Assembly: GCA_965228625.1 (NCBI GenBank)
Contig: OZ245829.1
Span: 2,108,001-2,172,000 of the forward strand
DNA: 64,000 nucleotides
Source of the DNA: UBA2767 sp965228625
GTDB taxonomy: Bacteria > Pseudomonadota > Alphaproteobacteria > Rhizobiales > Methyloligellaceae
Direction: 5' to 3'
The notes below the pieces were generated by a model. The model was not told the origin of the DNA. It ran no database searches and worked only from the letters and a program-made list of their open reading frames with translations. The translations under genes were made by a program, and so were the position numbers. Below are positions 46,912 through 55,206 of the stretch, piece after piece (position 1 is the stretch's first letter; every line of letters starts with the position of its first letter).

Positions 46912-47574
46912 CTAACTCGGCAACTCAAAGAAGTGCTTCATCGGATGCCAGTCGTGCTCCCCTTCCACGCAAAGCAACGTGTTCTCATCTGCAACGTCAG
47001 CTGCCAACAAGCCTTCGATTTGTTCAGTAGTCAACGGGCCTTTGATGTCGCCTTGTAGGTTGACGAAGTATCGTCTCGCCTTCTCGGAAAGGCCACTTTT
47101 GCGATCCCTCTTCTGAGATTTTGGCTTGGGTTTTGGCTTATTTCTGTAGATGTCGGATGATTCTATCGCATATTTTTGCTTATCGATCTGATGGATTATG
47201 TCATCAATTATGTTCTTCAGTTCCGTGTAAGGCGCGATTTCATTGTCACGATCTATGCGCAAGCTGTCTCGTTTTACCGCGTTAAATCCACCGACCGCAC
47301 GACGACCGAGCAGACCTGTTGCGAACATCGATCCGAGTCCTTTACCCACATTCGTCTTCTTTGTGGCAAACATCGATCGAATGTCTTTAATTGAATGATT
47401 CACATCGCGCTTTAGCGCTCGTAGTTCTTTTTGCATGGATCGAAATCGATGCAATAGCTCGCGCGCTTCATCGTGATTTTCACATTGGAAGTCTAAGCTG
47501 AGCCGGCCTTGGCTGTTGAATTCTGCTCCAACAATCTTCTCAATCTTTCCCAAAAAATGATTTGGATCAGACAT
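46912..47574 (-). CDS. Orphan protein with C-terminal GYF_2-like domain in an AT-rich island
   Basis: 220 aa, unrecognised as a whole. The N-terminal 80 residues are helical and charged (FLGKIEKIVG ... NHDEARELLHRFRSMQKELRALKRDVNHSIKDI); the middle has KPKPKPKSQKRDRKSG, a basic linker; the end (RYFVNLQGDIKGPLTTEQIEGLLAADVADENTLLCVEGEHDWHPMKHFF) resembles a GYF_2/DUF4339 domain, which binds peptides. Base composition is much more AT-rich than neighbours and codon use (ATA, AAA, TTA) differs, a sign of transfer. GGGTGA lies before ATG 47574; the frame could also start GTG 47580. Confidence 0.65.
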   Translation of the reverse strand: MSDPNHFLGKIEKIVGAEFNSQGRLSLDFQCENHDEARELLHRFRSMQKELRALKRDVNHSIKDIRSMFATKKTNVGKGLGSMFATGLLGRRAVGGFNAVKRDSLRIDRDNEIAPYTELKNIIDDIIHQIDKQKYAIESSDIYRNKPKPKPKSQKRDRKSGLSEKARRYFVNLQGDIKGPLTTEQIEGLLAADVADENTLLCVEGEHDWHPMKHFFELPS

Positions 47575-47843
47575 AGTCACCCCAGCAAACTGTTCGCGGA
47601 AATTCTATTTCATTCTTATTTATTTGTTCAAACACACTTTTCGCGAGCATGATGCATAGAAGCCAACGCCATTTGCTTGGTGACTTGTCTCATCACCGTT
47701 TTTGAAGGTTTTTAAATAGCCACCTTTGTTACATTGTTGCTCCGCTCTCCTCTGACTTCTGCCCTGTGATCCACACCCCCACCCCTCCCCGTACCCGACT
47801 TCAAGTGAAACTGGTCTGACCCCGCGGAAGACTGGAGGCCGGA

Positions 47844-48482
47844 ATGAAGATTGCCATTGCGATTGCGCTGCTGGTGGGGCTCGCACTCAGTGCCTATGGA
47901 GGATGGGTGCTCTACACCAACAATGTGGAGCGGCCCGCCTATCGCGCGCTGGTGACCGACGGCGCGTTCGAGGTACGCAACTATCCGCCGCTGGTGGTGG
48001 CGGAGGTAACGCGCTCGGGCGACCGTGGCACGGCGGTGAACAGGGGTTTCGGCCCCCTCGCCGACTATATCTTCGCGAAGGAGCGCGAGGGCGACACGAT
48101 TGCCATGACGGCGCCCGTCACGCAGCAGAAGCGCGAGACCATCGCCATGACCGCGCCCGTGACCCAGACACGCGGCGAGAACGACGCCTGGACCGTACGC
48201 TTCATCATGCCGTCAAAATACAAACTGGACGCCCTGCCGAAACCGGCCAATGCGGACGTAAAGCTGCTCGACGTGCCGGCGCGGCGGGTCGCGGCGGTAC
48301 GCTTCTCCGGCGTGGCAAACGACGCGCTTCTCGCCGAGAAGGAAGCGGCCTTGCGAGAATGGATCGAATCGCGCGGCCTGAAGCCGGTCGGTCCGCCGAC
48401 CTATGCCTATTACAACGCTCCATTCACCCCGGGCTTCCTGCGCCGCAACGAGGTGATGTTCGACGTGGCGAGGCAAAGTTAG
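47844..48482 (+). CDS. SOUL-family heme-binding-type protein
   Basis: 212 aa with an N-terminal membrane anchor or signal (AIAIALLVGLALSAYGGWVLYTNN) and the SOUL fold: VRNYPPLVVAEV, FGPLADYIF, IAMTAPVTQ, FIMPSKYKLDALPKPANADVKL, and YAYYNAPFTPGFLRRNEVMFDV. The IAMTAPVTQ motif appears twice in tandem (about residues 84-105), an internal duplication seen in several bacterial members. SOUL proteins bind heme or other porphyrins; the function in bacteria is unclear. GGAGG seven bases before ATG. Confidence 0.85.
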   Translation: MKIAIAIALLVGLALSAYGGWVLYTNNVERPAYRALVTDGAFEVRNYPPLVVAEVTRSGDRGTAVNRGFGPLADYIFAKEREGDTIAMTAPVTQQKRETIAMTAPVTQTRGENDAWTVRFIMPSKYKLDALPKPANADVKLLDVPARRVAAVRFSGVANDALLAEKEAALREWIESRGLKPVGPPTYAYYNAPFTPGFLRRNEVMFDVARQS

Positions 48483-48871
48483 TGCCCAGGGCCACGACGT
48501 CCGCGAAGGTTTACGTGTCGATCACCGGGCTGCGCCTCAGGAGCCCGTGGCACATCTTTCGCTTCTTCCGGCATGCGGCGCTGTCGCTTCGGCAGGCACG
48601 GCGGGCGCCCGGAAACCTGCATACGGACGTGAAGACCATCAACGGCGTGCGCCACACGATCACCGTGTGGGAGGACGAGAAGGCGATGCGCCGCTTTCTC
48701 TATCGCGGCGCCCACGCCAAAGCGATCCGCGCCTTTCCCGAGATCGCGGAGGGAAAGACCTTCGGGTTCGAAACGACAGAAGTGCCCGACTGGGACGAGG
48801 TGCATGCCCTGTGGCAGGAGCGCGGGCGGACCTACGCAACGCCAAGACCACTTGAGATGGCCGTGCGCTGA
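48482..48871 (+). CDS. Small protein, possible monooxygenase-like fold (DUF3291-like)
   Basis: 129 aa. GTG start at 48482 overlaps the final base of the SOUL stop (TAGTG), so translation is probably coupled. The sequence (YVSITGLRLRSPWHIFRFFRHAALSLRQARRAPGN ... TINGVRHTITVWEDEKAMRRFLYRGAHAKAIRAFPEIAEGKTFGFET) resembles small ferredoxin-like-fold proteins of the antibiotic-biosynthesis-monooxygenase or DUF3291 kind; I cannot assign a reaction. The longer open frame begins inside the SOUL gene in another register, and only this part looks coding. Confidence 0.68.
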   Translation: MPRATTSAKVYVSITGLRLRSPWHIFRFFRHAALSLRQARRAPGNLHTDVKTINGVRHTITVWEDEKAMRRFLYRGAHAKAIRAFPEIAEGKTFGFETTEVPDWDEVHALWQERGRTYATPRPLEMAVR

Positions 48872-48911
48872 CCCATATCTCTCCGGTGCCCAAGCGACCA
48901 CCGGACCCGAC

Positions 48912-49418
48912 ATGCCCGACACCACCGCCATGGAAACCTGCCCTGACTGCGGCGCGCGCGTGCCCGTGAGCGCGCTGCCGGGCCATGCCTATCTCGGCGC
49001 CTCGCCCGGCTGCTGGGCGGTCTATGGGGAGGTGCTGGCAAAGGAATACAGCGACGCGCGCTATTTCGCCGTGCACCAGCTCACGGTCGACGCCTATGCC
49101 GCGCAGCATCCCGGCAAGCCCGAACGCCGGTCGATCCAGTCAGTCGGTGTGCATCTGGTCGCGCTGTATCAGGCGCTCAAACTGGGCTTTTCCCCCGCGC
49201 AGATCGTTGCGGCACGCAAGGCCAGCGCATCCAAACGCGAATTCATCTGGCTTGAGCCGCCGCCGCTCGGCGACGGCACCCTCACCGTCGTTGATGTCGT
49301 TACCGCCGCAGACCCGGCCGAGCATTGCAGCCTCGTGCGCGCCTGGGCGGAAAGCGTATGGGCCCACTGGGCGCCGCACCATGATACGGTCCGCGCCTGG
49401 TCCGCCGCACTTTCGTAG
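48912..49418 (+). CDS. DUF5946-type conserved protein
   Basis: 168 aa. It begins with a small zinc-ribbon-like motif (CPDCGARVPVSALPGHAYLGASPGCWAVYGEVLAKEYSD), then YFAVHQLTVDAYAAQHPG and SIQSVGVHLVALYQAL, ending VRAWAESVWAHWAPHHDTVRAWSA. These are the features of the DUF5946 family, soluble proteins of unknown function. It follows the small monooxygenase-like gene by 40 bases and may be in its operon. The ATG at 48912 is chosen; the longer frame overlaps the upstream gene. Confidence 0.75.
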   Translation: MPDTTAMETCPDCGARVPVSALPGHAYLGASPGCWAVYGEVLAKEYSDARYFAVHQLTVDAYAAQHPGKPERRSIQSVGVHLVALYQALKLGFSPAQIVAARKASASKREFIWLEPPPLGDGTLTVVDVVTAADPAEHCSLVRAWAESVWAHWAPHHDTVRAWSAALS

Positions 49419-49511
49419 CGCAAGGCAGTTCCTACTTCGGCCCGGATGGCGTATGGACCCGGCCCGCTGTAGGGTGGAACGCATACCGTGTGCGTCGTCG
49501 AGGGGGGAACC

Positions 49512-50933
49512 ATGGCCGAAGAACTGAGCTGGATGGCGGATGAGATCTGCTGGATGAGCGCGCTCGAGCTCAAGCGCTGCATCGCCGCGAAGGAAATCTC
49601 GCCGGTCGACGCGGTAGAGGCCTCGCTGCAACGCCTGCACGCCACGGAAGACAAGCTCAACGCCTTCGTGACCCTCACCGAGGACGTGGCGCGCGAAGCC
49701 GCACGCGCCGCGGAAGACGCGGTCATGAAGGGCGCCGAACTCGCCGCGCTGCAAGGCATTCCCGTCTCGGTCAAGGACCTGATCGCCATGGACGGGGTCA
49801 AGTTCACCTTCGGCTCGCGCGCCATGGCCGAGAACGTGGCAAGCGTCGACGCGCCGAGCGTTGCCCGTCTGCGCGAGGCGGGCGCCTGTATCGTCGGCAA
49901 GACCACCACCAGCGAGTTCGGCTGCAAGGCCGTCGGCGACAGCCCGCTCACCGGCATCACCTGCAATCCGTGGAACCTCGACAAGACCCCCGGCGGGTCG
50001 AGCGCCGGCGCGGGCGCCAGCATCGCTGCCGGGGTCACAGCCTTCGGGCTCGGCACCGACGGCGGCGGGTCGGTGCGCATTCCCGGTTCCCTGTGCGGGC
50101 TGTTCGCCATCAAGCCACAGTTCGCGCGCATCCCGGCCTTCCCGACCTCCGCCACCACCACGCTTGCCCATGTCGGGCCGATGTCGCGGACGGTGCGCGA
50201 CAGCGCGCTGCTGCTGAGCGTGGTCGCCGGCTTCGACGCGCACGACCCGTTCGCCGTCGCCGGGCCGGTCCCGGACTTCCTCGCGGCCTGTGACAAGCCG
50301 GTCAAGGGCCTGCGCGCCGCCTGGTCGCCGACGCTCGGCTATGCCAAGCCCGAGCCGGAGGTCGTGGCGCTGTGCGAGGAGGCGGTGAAGGCGCTGGAAG
50401 CGCAGGGCTGCGAGGTGGAGCTCGTCGAGACCGTCATCCCCGAGGACCCGGAGGACATCTGGATGTCCGAGTTCTATCCCGGCGTCGGCGGGCGGCTGCG
50501 CGCCGTGCTCGACAGCAATCCCGATCTGCTCGACCCGGCGGTGGCCAGAACCCTGAGCGAAGCGCTGCGCCAGTCGCTCGCCGACCACTACACTAAGGTG
50601 TTCGAGCGCTACGACTTCCGCGAGCGGATGCGCGCCTTCTTCGAGGACTACGATCTTCTGCTGTCGCCGACCCTGCCGGTGCCGCCGTTCGACACCGGCC
50701 TCAACACGCCGCCGCAGGACCCGGACGCGGATATCGTCGGCTGGGTCCGCTACAACTATCCCTTCAACCTGACGGGGACGCCGGCGGCGACGGTTCCGGC
50801 CGGATTCACCGGGGACGGGTTGCCGGTCGGCCTGCAGATCGTCGCCGGCGCGCTCAACGAGGAGGACGTGTTCGCGGCGTCCGCCGCGATCGAGGAGGCG
50901 CGTCCCTGGGCGGATCGCAGGCCGCCCATTTAA
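49512..50933 (+). CDS. Amidase-signature family enzyme
   Basis: 473 aa. Ser-cisSer-Lys triad: Lys88 in PVSVKDL, Ser163 in KTPGGSSAGAGAS, and nucleophile Ser187 in GTDGGGSVRIPGS. The C-terminal LTGTPAATVPAGFTGDGLPVGLQIV is typical of the family, which hydrolyses amides, including GatA, indole-acetamide hydrolases and others. No gatB or gatC nearby, so this is a stand-alone amidase of unknown substrate. GGGGGGAA seven bases before ATG supports the start. Confidence 0.9.
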   Translation: MAEELSWMADEICWMSALELKRCIAAKEISPVDAVEASLQRLHATEDKLNAFVTLTEDVAREAARAAEDAVMKGAELAALQGIPVSVKDLIAMDGVKFTFGSRAMAENVASVDAPSVARLREAGACIVGKTTTSEFGCKAVGDSPLTGITCNPWNLDKTPGGSSAGAGASIAAGVTAFGLGTDGGGSVRIPGSLCGLFAIKPQFARIPAFPTSATTTLAHVGPMSRTVRDSALLLSVVAGFDAHDPFAVAGPVPDFLAACDKPVKGLRAAWSPTLGYAKPEPEVVALCEEAVKALEAQGCEVELVETVIPEDPEDIWMSEFYPGVGGRLRAVLDSNPDLLDPAVARTLSEALRQSLADHYTKVFERYDFRERMRAFFEDYDLLLSPTLPVPPFDTGLNTPPQDPDADIVGWVRYNYPFNLTGTPAATVPAGFTGDGLPVGLQIVAGALNEEDVFAASAAIEEARPWADRRPPI

Positions 50934-50940
50934 GCCAAAC

Positions 50941-52173
50941 TCAGACTCGCGGCATCAGATCGAACGCGATGGATATGCGCTGCTCGTCGGACTCGAACGG
51001 TATCGTGCGGTGATAGAAGTATGAGGGGAACAGCACGACCCGGCCCTCGCGCGGCTGATAGGTCTTGACCGGGTGCTCGGCCTGCGCGTGCGGATACTTC
51101 GCGGCGCGTCCGAACTCGATCCAGCCGTCCTCGCTGTCCGGGTTTGCGGCGACGACCGACGGGACCTTGGCGTAATACACCCCGCTCAGCCAGCCGGACG
51201 GATGAAGGTGGGCCGCCTGATGCCCCTGGGAATTGAGCACGGTCGCCCAGATATAGATGTCCCATTCATCGGGCCGTTGCGCGAGGAAGGGATGCGCGGG
51301 ATCGATGGCATGCGCGGCGCGGTATTCGCCGACCGCCGCCTCGATCATCTGAAGAAGCGGCGCCACCGGGCCCTGATCGCCCTCCGCGAGATTGGTGCTC
51401 TGGTGCCCGCGCATGGTCGACTTGCCCTCCGGCTCGTATTCGAGGGTCGGATGGGCGCGGGAGTGGGCGCAGAGCGCCTCGTTGAAGGCGGCCATGTCGG
51501 CGTAACCCTCAGGCGCAGCCAGGTCCATCACGCCGATCAGCCCGTCGAAATCGACCAGTCGCGCCGCCTCGTCTTCGCGGCCGAGCTCGGAGAAGGCGAC
51601 CGACTTCATCGCCAGGAGCAACGAATTGCCCGGATCCTTCGCGAGTGCCTTGTCGGCGGCGTCGAGGGCGTCTTCCCAGTTGCCCTCGAACATGTGACAG
51701 CGCGCCAGGTTACGCCAGGCGAGCATCGTGTCGGTGCCCAGATCCAGCGCCTTCTCGTAGGCCGGGAGCGCTTCGGCGAAGCGTTCCAGATCGTGACACG
51801 CATCCGCGTACCCCAGATGCGCGGTGGGTGAATCGGGCGTGACGCTGCGATAACGGTCGAACGTCTGAGCGGCAGAATCGAGTTTTCCGCTCTGGCGCTG
51901 AAACATGCCGAGATTGCCCCAGCTCGCGCCATGGTCCGGATTCTTGCCGACCGCCCGCTCGAGCAGCTTCTGCGCATTGCGCATGTCGCCGGTCTCGGCA
52001 AGCGACAGGGCGCACATGTTCAGCAGTTGCGGATGGTCCGGCGCCTGCTTCAGGAGCCGCTTGAACCGCTTGATCGCCCCCTTGTGGTTGCCCTGCCGCT
52101 GCATCGCCGCCGCGTCTTCGAAGGTCTTTTGCGCGGCATCGCTCTGCGCACCCTTGATCGGACTTGCGGCCAT
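50941..52173 (-). CDS. TPR protein fused to a putative 2OG-Fe(II) oxygenase domain
   Basis: 410 aa. Five or so TPR repeats in the first 210 residues (NHKGAIKRFKRLLKQAPDHPQLLNMCALSLAETGDMRNAQKLLERAVGKNPDHGASWGNLGMF and others), then about 200 residues with the putative 2OG-Fe(II) oxygenase pattern: AAHLHPSGWLSGVYYAKVP (first His region), GRVVLFPSYFYHRTIPFESDEQRISIAFDLMP (second His and Arg). Such fusions hydroxylate proteins or small molecules; the substrate is unknown. GGAG 9 bases before ATG 52173. It converges on the amidase gene with 7 bases between. Confidence 0.8.
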   Translation of the reverse strand: MAASPIKGAQSDAAQKTFEDAAAMQRQGNHKGAIKRFKRLLKQAPDHPQLLNMCALSLAETGDMRNAQKLLERAVGKNPDHGASWGNLGMFQRQSGKLDSAAQTFDRYRSVTPDSPTAHLGYADACHDLERFAEALPAYEKALDLGTDTMLAWRNLARCHMFEGNWEDALDAADKALAKDPGNSLLLAMKSVAFSELGREDEAARLVDFDGLIGVMDLAAPEGYADMAAFNEALCAHSRAHPTLEYEPEGKSTMRGHQSTNLAEGDQGPVAPLLQMIEAAVGEYRAAHAIDPAHPFLAQRPDEWDIYIWATVLNSQGHQAAHLHPSGWLSGVYYAKVPSVVAANPDSEDGWIEFGRAAKYPHAQAEHPVKTYQPREGRVVLFPSYFYHRTIPFESDEQRISIAFDLMPRV

Positions 52174-52287
52174 GTCTTGAAGCTCCGGAACATGCGTTTT
52201 CGTTGCGCCACGGGGGCGCGGTTCGGGCGGCGATCTTGCCATTTCGGTTTCGTGGCCGCAACGCCGTCACATTGCCCTGACATTGCC

Positions 52288-52301
52288 TTGCGCCAGATCA
52301 A
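52288..52301. promoter_or_regulatory. Near-consensus FixK/FNR box upstream of a cytochrome c gene
   Basis: TTGCG-CCAG-ATCAA departs from the anaerobox (TTGAC/T-N4-A/GTCAA) in the left arm. Its centre is 68 bases before the cytochrome c ATG. Weak by itself but in keeping with the two perfect boxes elsewhere in the window. Confidence 0.35.
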
Positions 52302-52362
52302 GGACGCGCAGCCGGGCGGCGCGCATCTTCATGGCGAAATCGGACTTGCAGGAGCACATGCC

Positions 52363-52680
52363 ATGACGCTCAGACTTTTGCTGGCGCTCACCGTCATACT
52401 TCTACCCCTGGGCGCCGCCGCGCAGGAGCAGGGCACGCCGGAGCGCGGCCTCGACTACGCGCGGAAGGTCTGCGCGGAATGTCACCTGGTCGCCGATGAA
52501 GCCGGACTTTCGCCGCGGCCCGAAGTGAAGACGTTCAAGCAGATTGCCGATACACCCGGCATGTCGGCAATGGCGCTCGCTGCATGGATGCAGAGCGAGC
52601 ATGAGAACATGCCGCACCTCGTGCTCGAGCCGAACGACCTGAACGACGTGATTTCCTACATCGTCAGCCTGAAGGATTGA
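52363..52680 (+). CDS. Small periplasmic c-type cytochrome
   Basis: 105 aa. Signal peptide (RLLLALTVILLPLGAAAQ), then a single heme-binding CAECH motif (residues 37-41) with a candidate distal Met near residue 83 (HENMPHLVLEPNDLNDVISYIVSL, typical class I cytochrome end). It likely carries electrons in the periplasm, perhaps to the cbb3 oxidase encoded downstream. AGGAG at good spacing before ATG 52363. Confidence 0.88.
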   Translation: MTLRLLLALTVILLPLGAAAQEQGTPERGLDYARKVCAECHLVADEAGLSPRPEVKTFKQIADTPGMSAMALAAWMQSEHENMPHLVLEPNDLNDVISYIVSLKD

Positions 52681-52735
52681 CGCGGGCAGCCGCCAATCGA
52701 GAAACAGAATTGACCCGGATCTGATTGAAAGGGCT

Positions 52736-54403
52736 CTAGTTCAGCGGCACCCGCACGCGAACCGTACCGCCGTAACCGTCGTAATCGTCGGCACCGACGC
52801 CGTCGGCAAAAGCCGATGCCTGGAACTTCAGGCCGTTGTCGTTCTTCAGGATGACGCCGCCGGTGAGCTTGGCTCGCGCATCATCCACGCCGAAGGCGAT
52901 GCCGTTGACGACACGGTCGTCGTTGTCGAATTCCCAGATTCCCGTCACTTCGCCGAAGACCTCCAGGATCAGGTCCTCTCTTATCTGTCTGCCATGAGCG
53001 ATCTGCGGCCCGAATTCGAACTGGCCAATCGATGCGGTCTGGCTTGCGATCGTCACCCCGAGCGAGTCGACGTAACGGTCGGATTCGTCCTCGAAGAAGA
53101 TCAGGCTTGCGATCGGGCTCACGCGCCACGGCCCGCGACGGTATCGACCTTCGACCTTGCCGCTGACCAGCCAGCGTTCGGAATCGAAGCTGTCCGTATA
53201 GGTGCCGAAAGGCGAAACCTCGTTGTCCGCTTCTCCCCAGGCAGCGCGCGCCTGAAAGTAGATATTCTCGGCAAACTTGCCGACGATATAGGGACCGATC
53301 ATCCAGCCGTCACCTTCCGCGCCGACATTGGTGCGGTCATTGTCTCCGTCGATCCAGTCGAACTGGACAATCATGCCGAGCAGCAAATCCGGCCGCACCT
53401 TGTATTCGGCGCCCAGATAGAGGTAACCGAAGTTGCCATCCTGATCGGCATTGCCGACATCATCCTCAAAGGATGTGAACGCGCCGCGGATCCAGATGTT
53501 GAACGGGTGATCCTGTGCAACCGGCGCGCTCAGGCCCTTCGAATAACCAAGCGCCATCGCTCCGGGATGCCGATTGGCGTCTTCCGCGCTGGAGCGTGCG
53601 ATTTGCGACAGGCTGGTTGAAAAGGCGACGCGCCGGCCGCCGGAGCGCTCTAGCGCCGTCACATTGACCGGGCCTGCGCCCTGTTGCCCGGACCCGTTGA
53701 GGTGAGGCGTCAGCAGCGGATCCTCGATCGTGATCAGGCGCGCGCGCCGGCTGAGGAAATTCTTGACGACGTTCTGCGTCGCGTCGCCGGGAACATTCAC
53801 GTCGAGATCGTCGCTTGCCGGCGGTCCCCCAATTGGTTCGAAATCCGAGAGTTCGACGGCGCTCACGGTACTCGTCGTATTGGTGAAACTGCCGGCGGGC
53901 GCTGAGTCCGGCACCCGCAAAGTCACCGAAAACGTGCAACTTGCGCCATTTGCCAGGACGCCGCCCGTGAACGTCAGCAACGACGTTCCGGCAATCTGCG
54001 AACCGGCCCCACAGACGTTGTTTGCGGGAAGTCCGATGGCTCTCAGTCCGGACAGCGCCGCATCCAGATCATCGGTGAACTGGATCGTATCGATGCCCGC
54101 CGCTGCCAGGTCCAGATTCGTGATGGTGAATTCCAGGGTGACCGTGTCGCCAGGCGCGACGGGATCGTTCGTGAACGTCTTGGTCAGCACGACGGTTTGC
54201 GGGATGACCTGCGCCTGCGCCGGCTTGGACGACATGGCCGAGGCCAGCAGCACGACGACGAGGGCGACACCAAGACGTGCCCTACGCCACTTGCTCGTCT
54301 CCGAGGTGCGTTTCCTGGAGGTGATCGCACGGGCAATCCTGCGCGCGTGCTGCCGCGCAGCGTCGGCGCTCGTCCGCCTTATGCCCTTCCCCGTTCGTTG
54401 CAC
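52736..54403 (-). CDS. Autotransporter-type beta-barrel protein with a DUF11-like ectodomain
   Basis: From GTG 54403 it is 555 aa; the open frame extends to 54700 (654 aa), but its first 99 residues do not resemble protein. A long signal region ends with WRRARLGVALVVVLLASAMSSKPAQAQ. A DUF11/DUF7933-like domain (VVLTKTFTNDPVAPGDTVTLEFTITNLD) follows, with two Cys (NNVCGAG, GASCTF). The last 280 residues are an autotransporter barrel (FNIWIRGAFTSFEDD ... VGADDYDGYGGTVRVRVPLN). Similar proteins occur in Rhizobiales as surface proteins; role unknown. The true start is unclear. Confidence 0.72.
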   Translation of the reverse strand: MQRTGKGIRRTSADAARQHARRIARAITSRKRTSETSKWRRARLGVALVVVLLASAMSSKPAQAQVIPQTVVLTKTFTNDPVAPGDTVTLEFTITNLDLAAAGIDTIQFTDDLDAALSGLRAIGLPANNVCGAGSQIAGTSLLTFTGGVLANGASCTFSVTLRVPDSAPAGSFTNTTSTVSAVELSDFEPIGGPPASDDLDVNVPGDATQNVVKNFLSRRARLITIEDPLLTPHLNGSGQQGAGPVNVTALERSGGRRVAFSTSLSQIARSSAEDANRHPGAMALGYSKGLSAPVAQDHPFNIWIRGAFTSFEDDVGNADQDGNFGYLYLGAEYKVRPDLLLGMIVQFDWIDGDNDRTNVGAEGDGWMIGPYIVGKFAENIYFQARAAWGEADNEVSPFGTYTDSFDSERWLVSGKVEGRYRRGPWRVSPIASLIFFEDESDRYVDSLGVTIASQTASIGQFEFGPQIAHGRQIREDLILEVFGEVTGIWEFDNDDRVVNGIAFGVDDARAKLTGGVILKNDNGLKFQASAFADGVGADDYDGYGGTVRVRVPLN

Positions 54404-55051
54404 TCGCCTGCCCGTTCTGCAGGTCGGCCCGCTCAGGCCGACCACGCTCAACGCAACACCCGGAATGTCCGTCTTGCAGACTTGCTCTGCCGCACCGCGA
54501 CACACTTGGTCGGATGAAGCCGAACACGCAGCCCCTTCTTGTTTTCTTTGAAAATACCAGACCGCAGGTGCGCGAAACAGCGCTGCAGAATTGGAGTCGA
54601 ACATTTTCCTGACAGGTGTGAGAAAAATAGCACATGTCGATTTGGGCGATATTTCACGAAATCCCGCGCCATTCAGACAGCCTTTTCCAGGCGAGCGCAT
54701 CGGGCCGAAACGTCGTTGATCGGCGGAGCGAACCGACCCGCAACCCGTGTGGGCGATTCGCTACAGAAACTCATGTACTCCATGGAGATGCGGAAGTAGA
54801 AGGGGCGCATCAAGCGGCTGCGCGTCGGGCGGGTGAGCACGAAGTGCGATACCTGGAACCTGGACTACGTTTTGCCGCACCACCGCTGCTACGCGAAAGT
54901 CCGGGTTTGCTATTGATATCGTGGGTGCTGTCGCGAATTGCGCGTGCATTCGTTTCGTCTCAAGGCGTGCTTGCGGGCGCGAACGTGATAGCCTCGTGTG
55001 GCGCGCCGTAGCGGCTGAATTCAATCACCGTGCCATTTTGGTCGACACCAA
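54404..55051. other. Intergenic region between autotransporter and ccoN
   Basis: About 650 bases up to the FixK boxes. It includes the possible N-terminal extension of the autotransporter (to 54700) and its promoter. The open frames from 54701 to 55050 lack ribosome sites and have atypical composition, so I see no gene there. Confidence 0.35.
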
Positions 55052-55081
55052 TTGACGCTGATCGAAATTGACGCAGATCAA
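55052..55081 (+). promoter_or_regulatory. Tandem FixK/FNR boxes upstream of ccoN
   Basis: TTGAC-GCAG-ATCAA (55068-55081) matches the anaerobox fully. A second, TTGAC-GCTG-ATCGA (55052-55065), has one mismatch in the right arm, 16 bases upstream. A -10-like CATAAT lies at 55115-55120. FixK or FNR-type control of ccoNOQP at low oxygen is the rule in Alphaproteobacteria. Confidence 0.85.
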
Positions 55082-55206
55082 AGCCCGCCTCTGGCAGTTG
55101 GTTCATTCAGTCCGCATAATGCCGGCGTGGATTCGATCCGTGCCGAAATCGGATGCAATCCGACTGGGTCAGTGAGTGCACAGAAAGGCGACCGGGGGCC
55201 GAAACG

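Noticed and set aside
47903..48481. Upstream part of the frame containing the monooxygenase-like protein
   Set aside because: It is the +1-type shadow of the SOUL gene; the real start is the GTG at 48482 overlapping the SOUL stop.
54761..55024. 87-codon minus-strand frame upstream of ccoN
   Set aside because: No ribosome site, no family resemblance, composition like random reading of GC-rich DNA.
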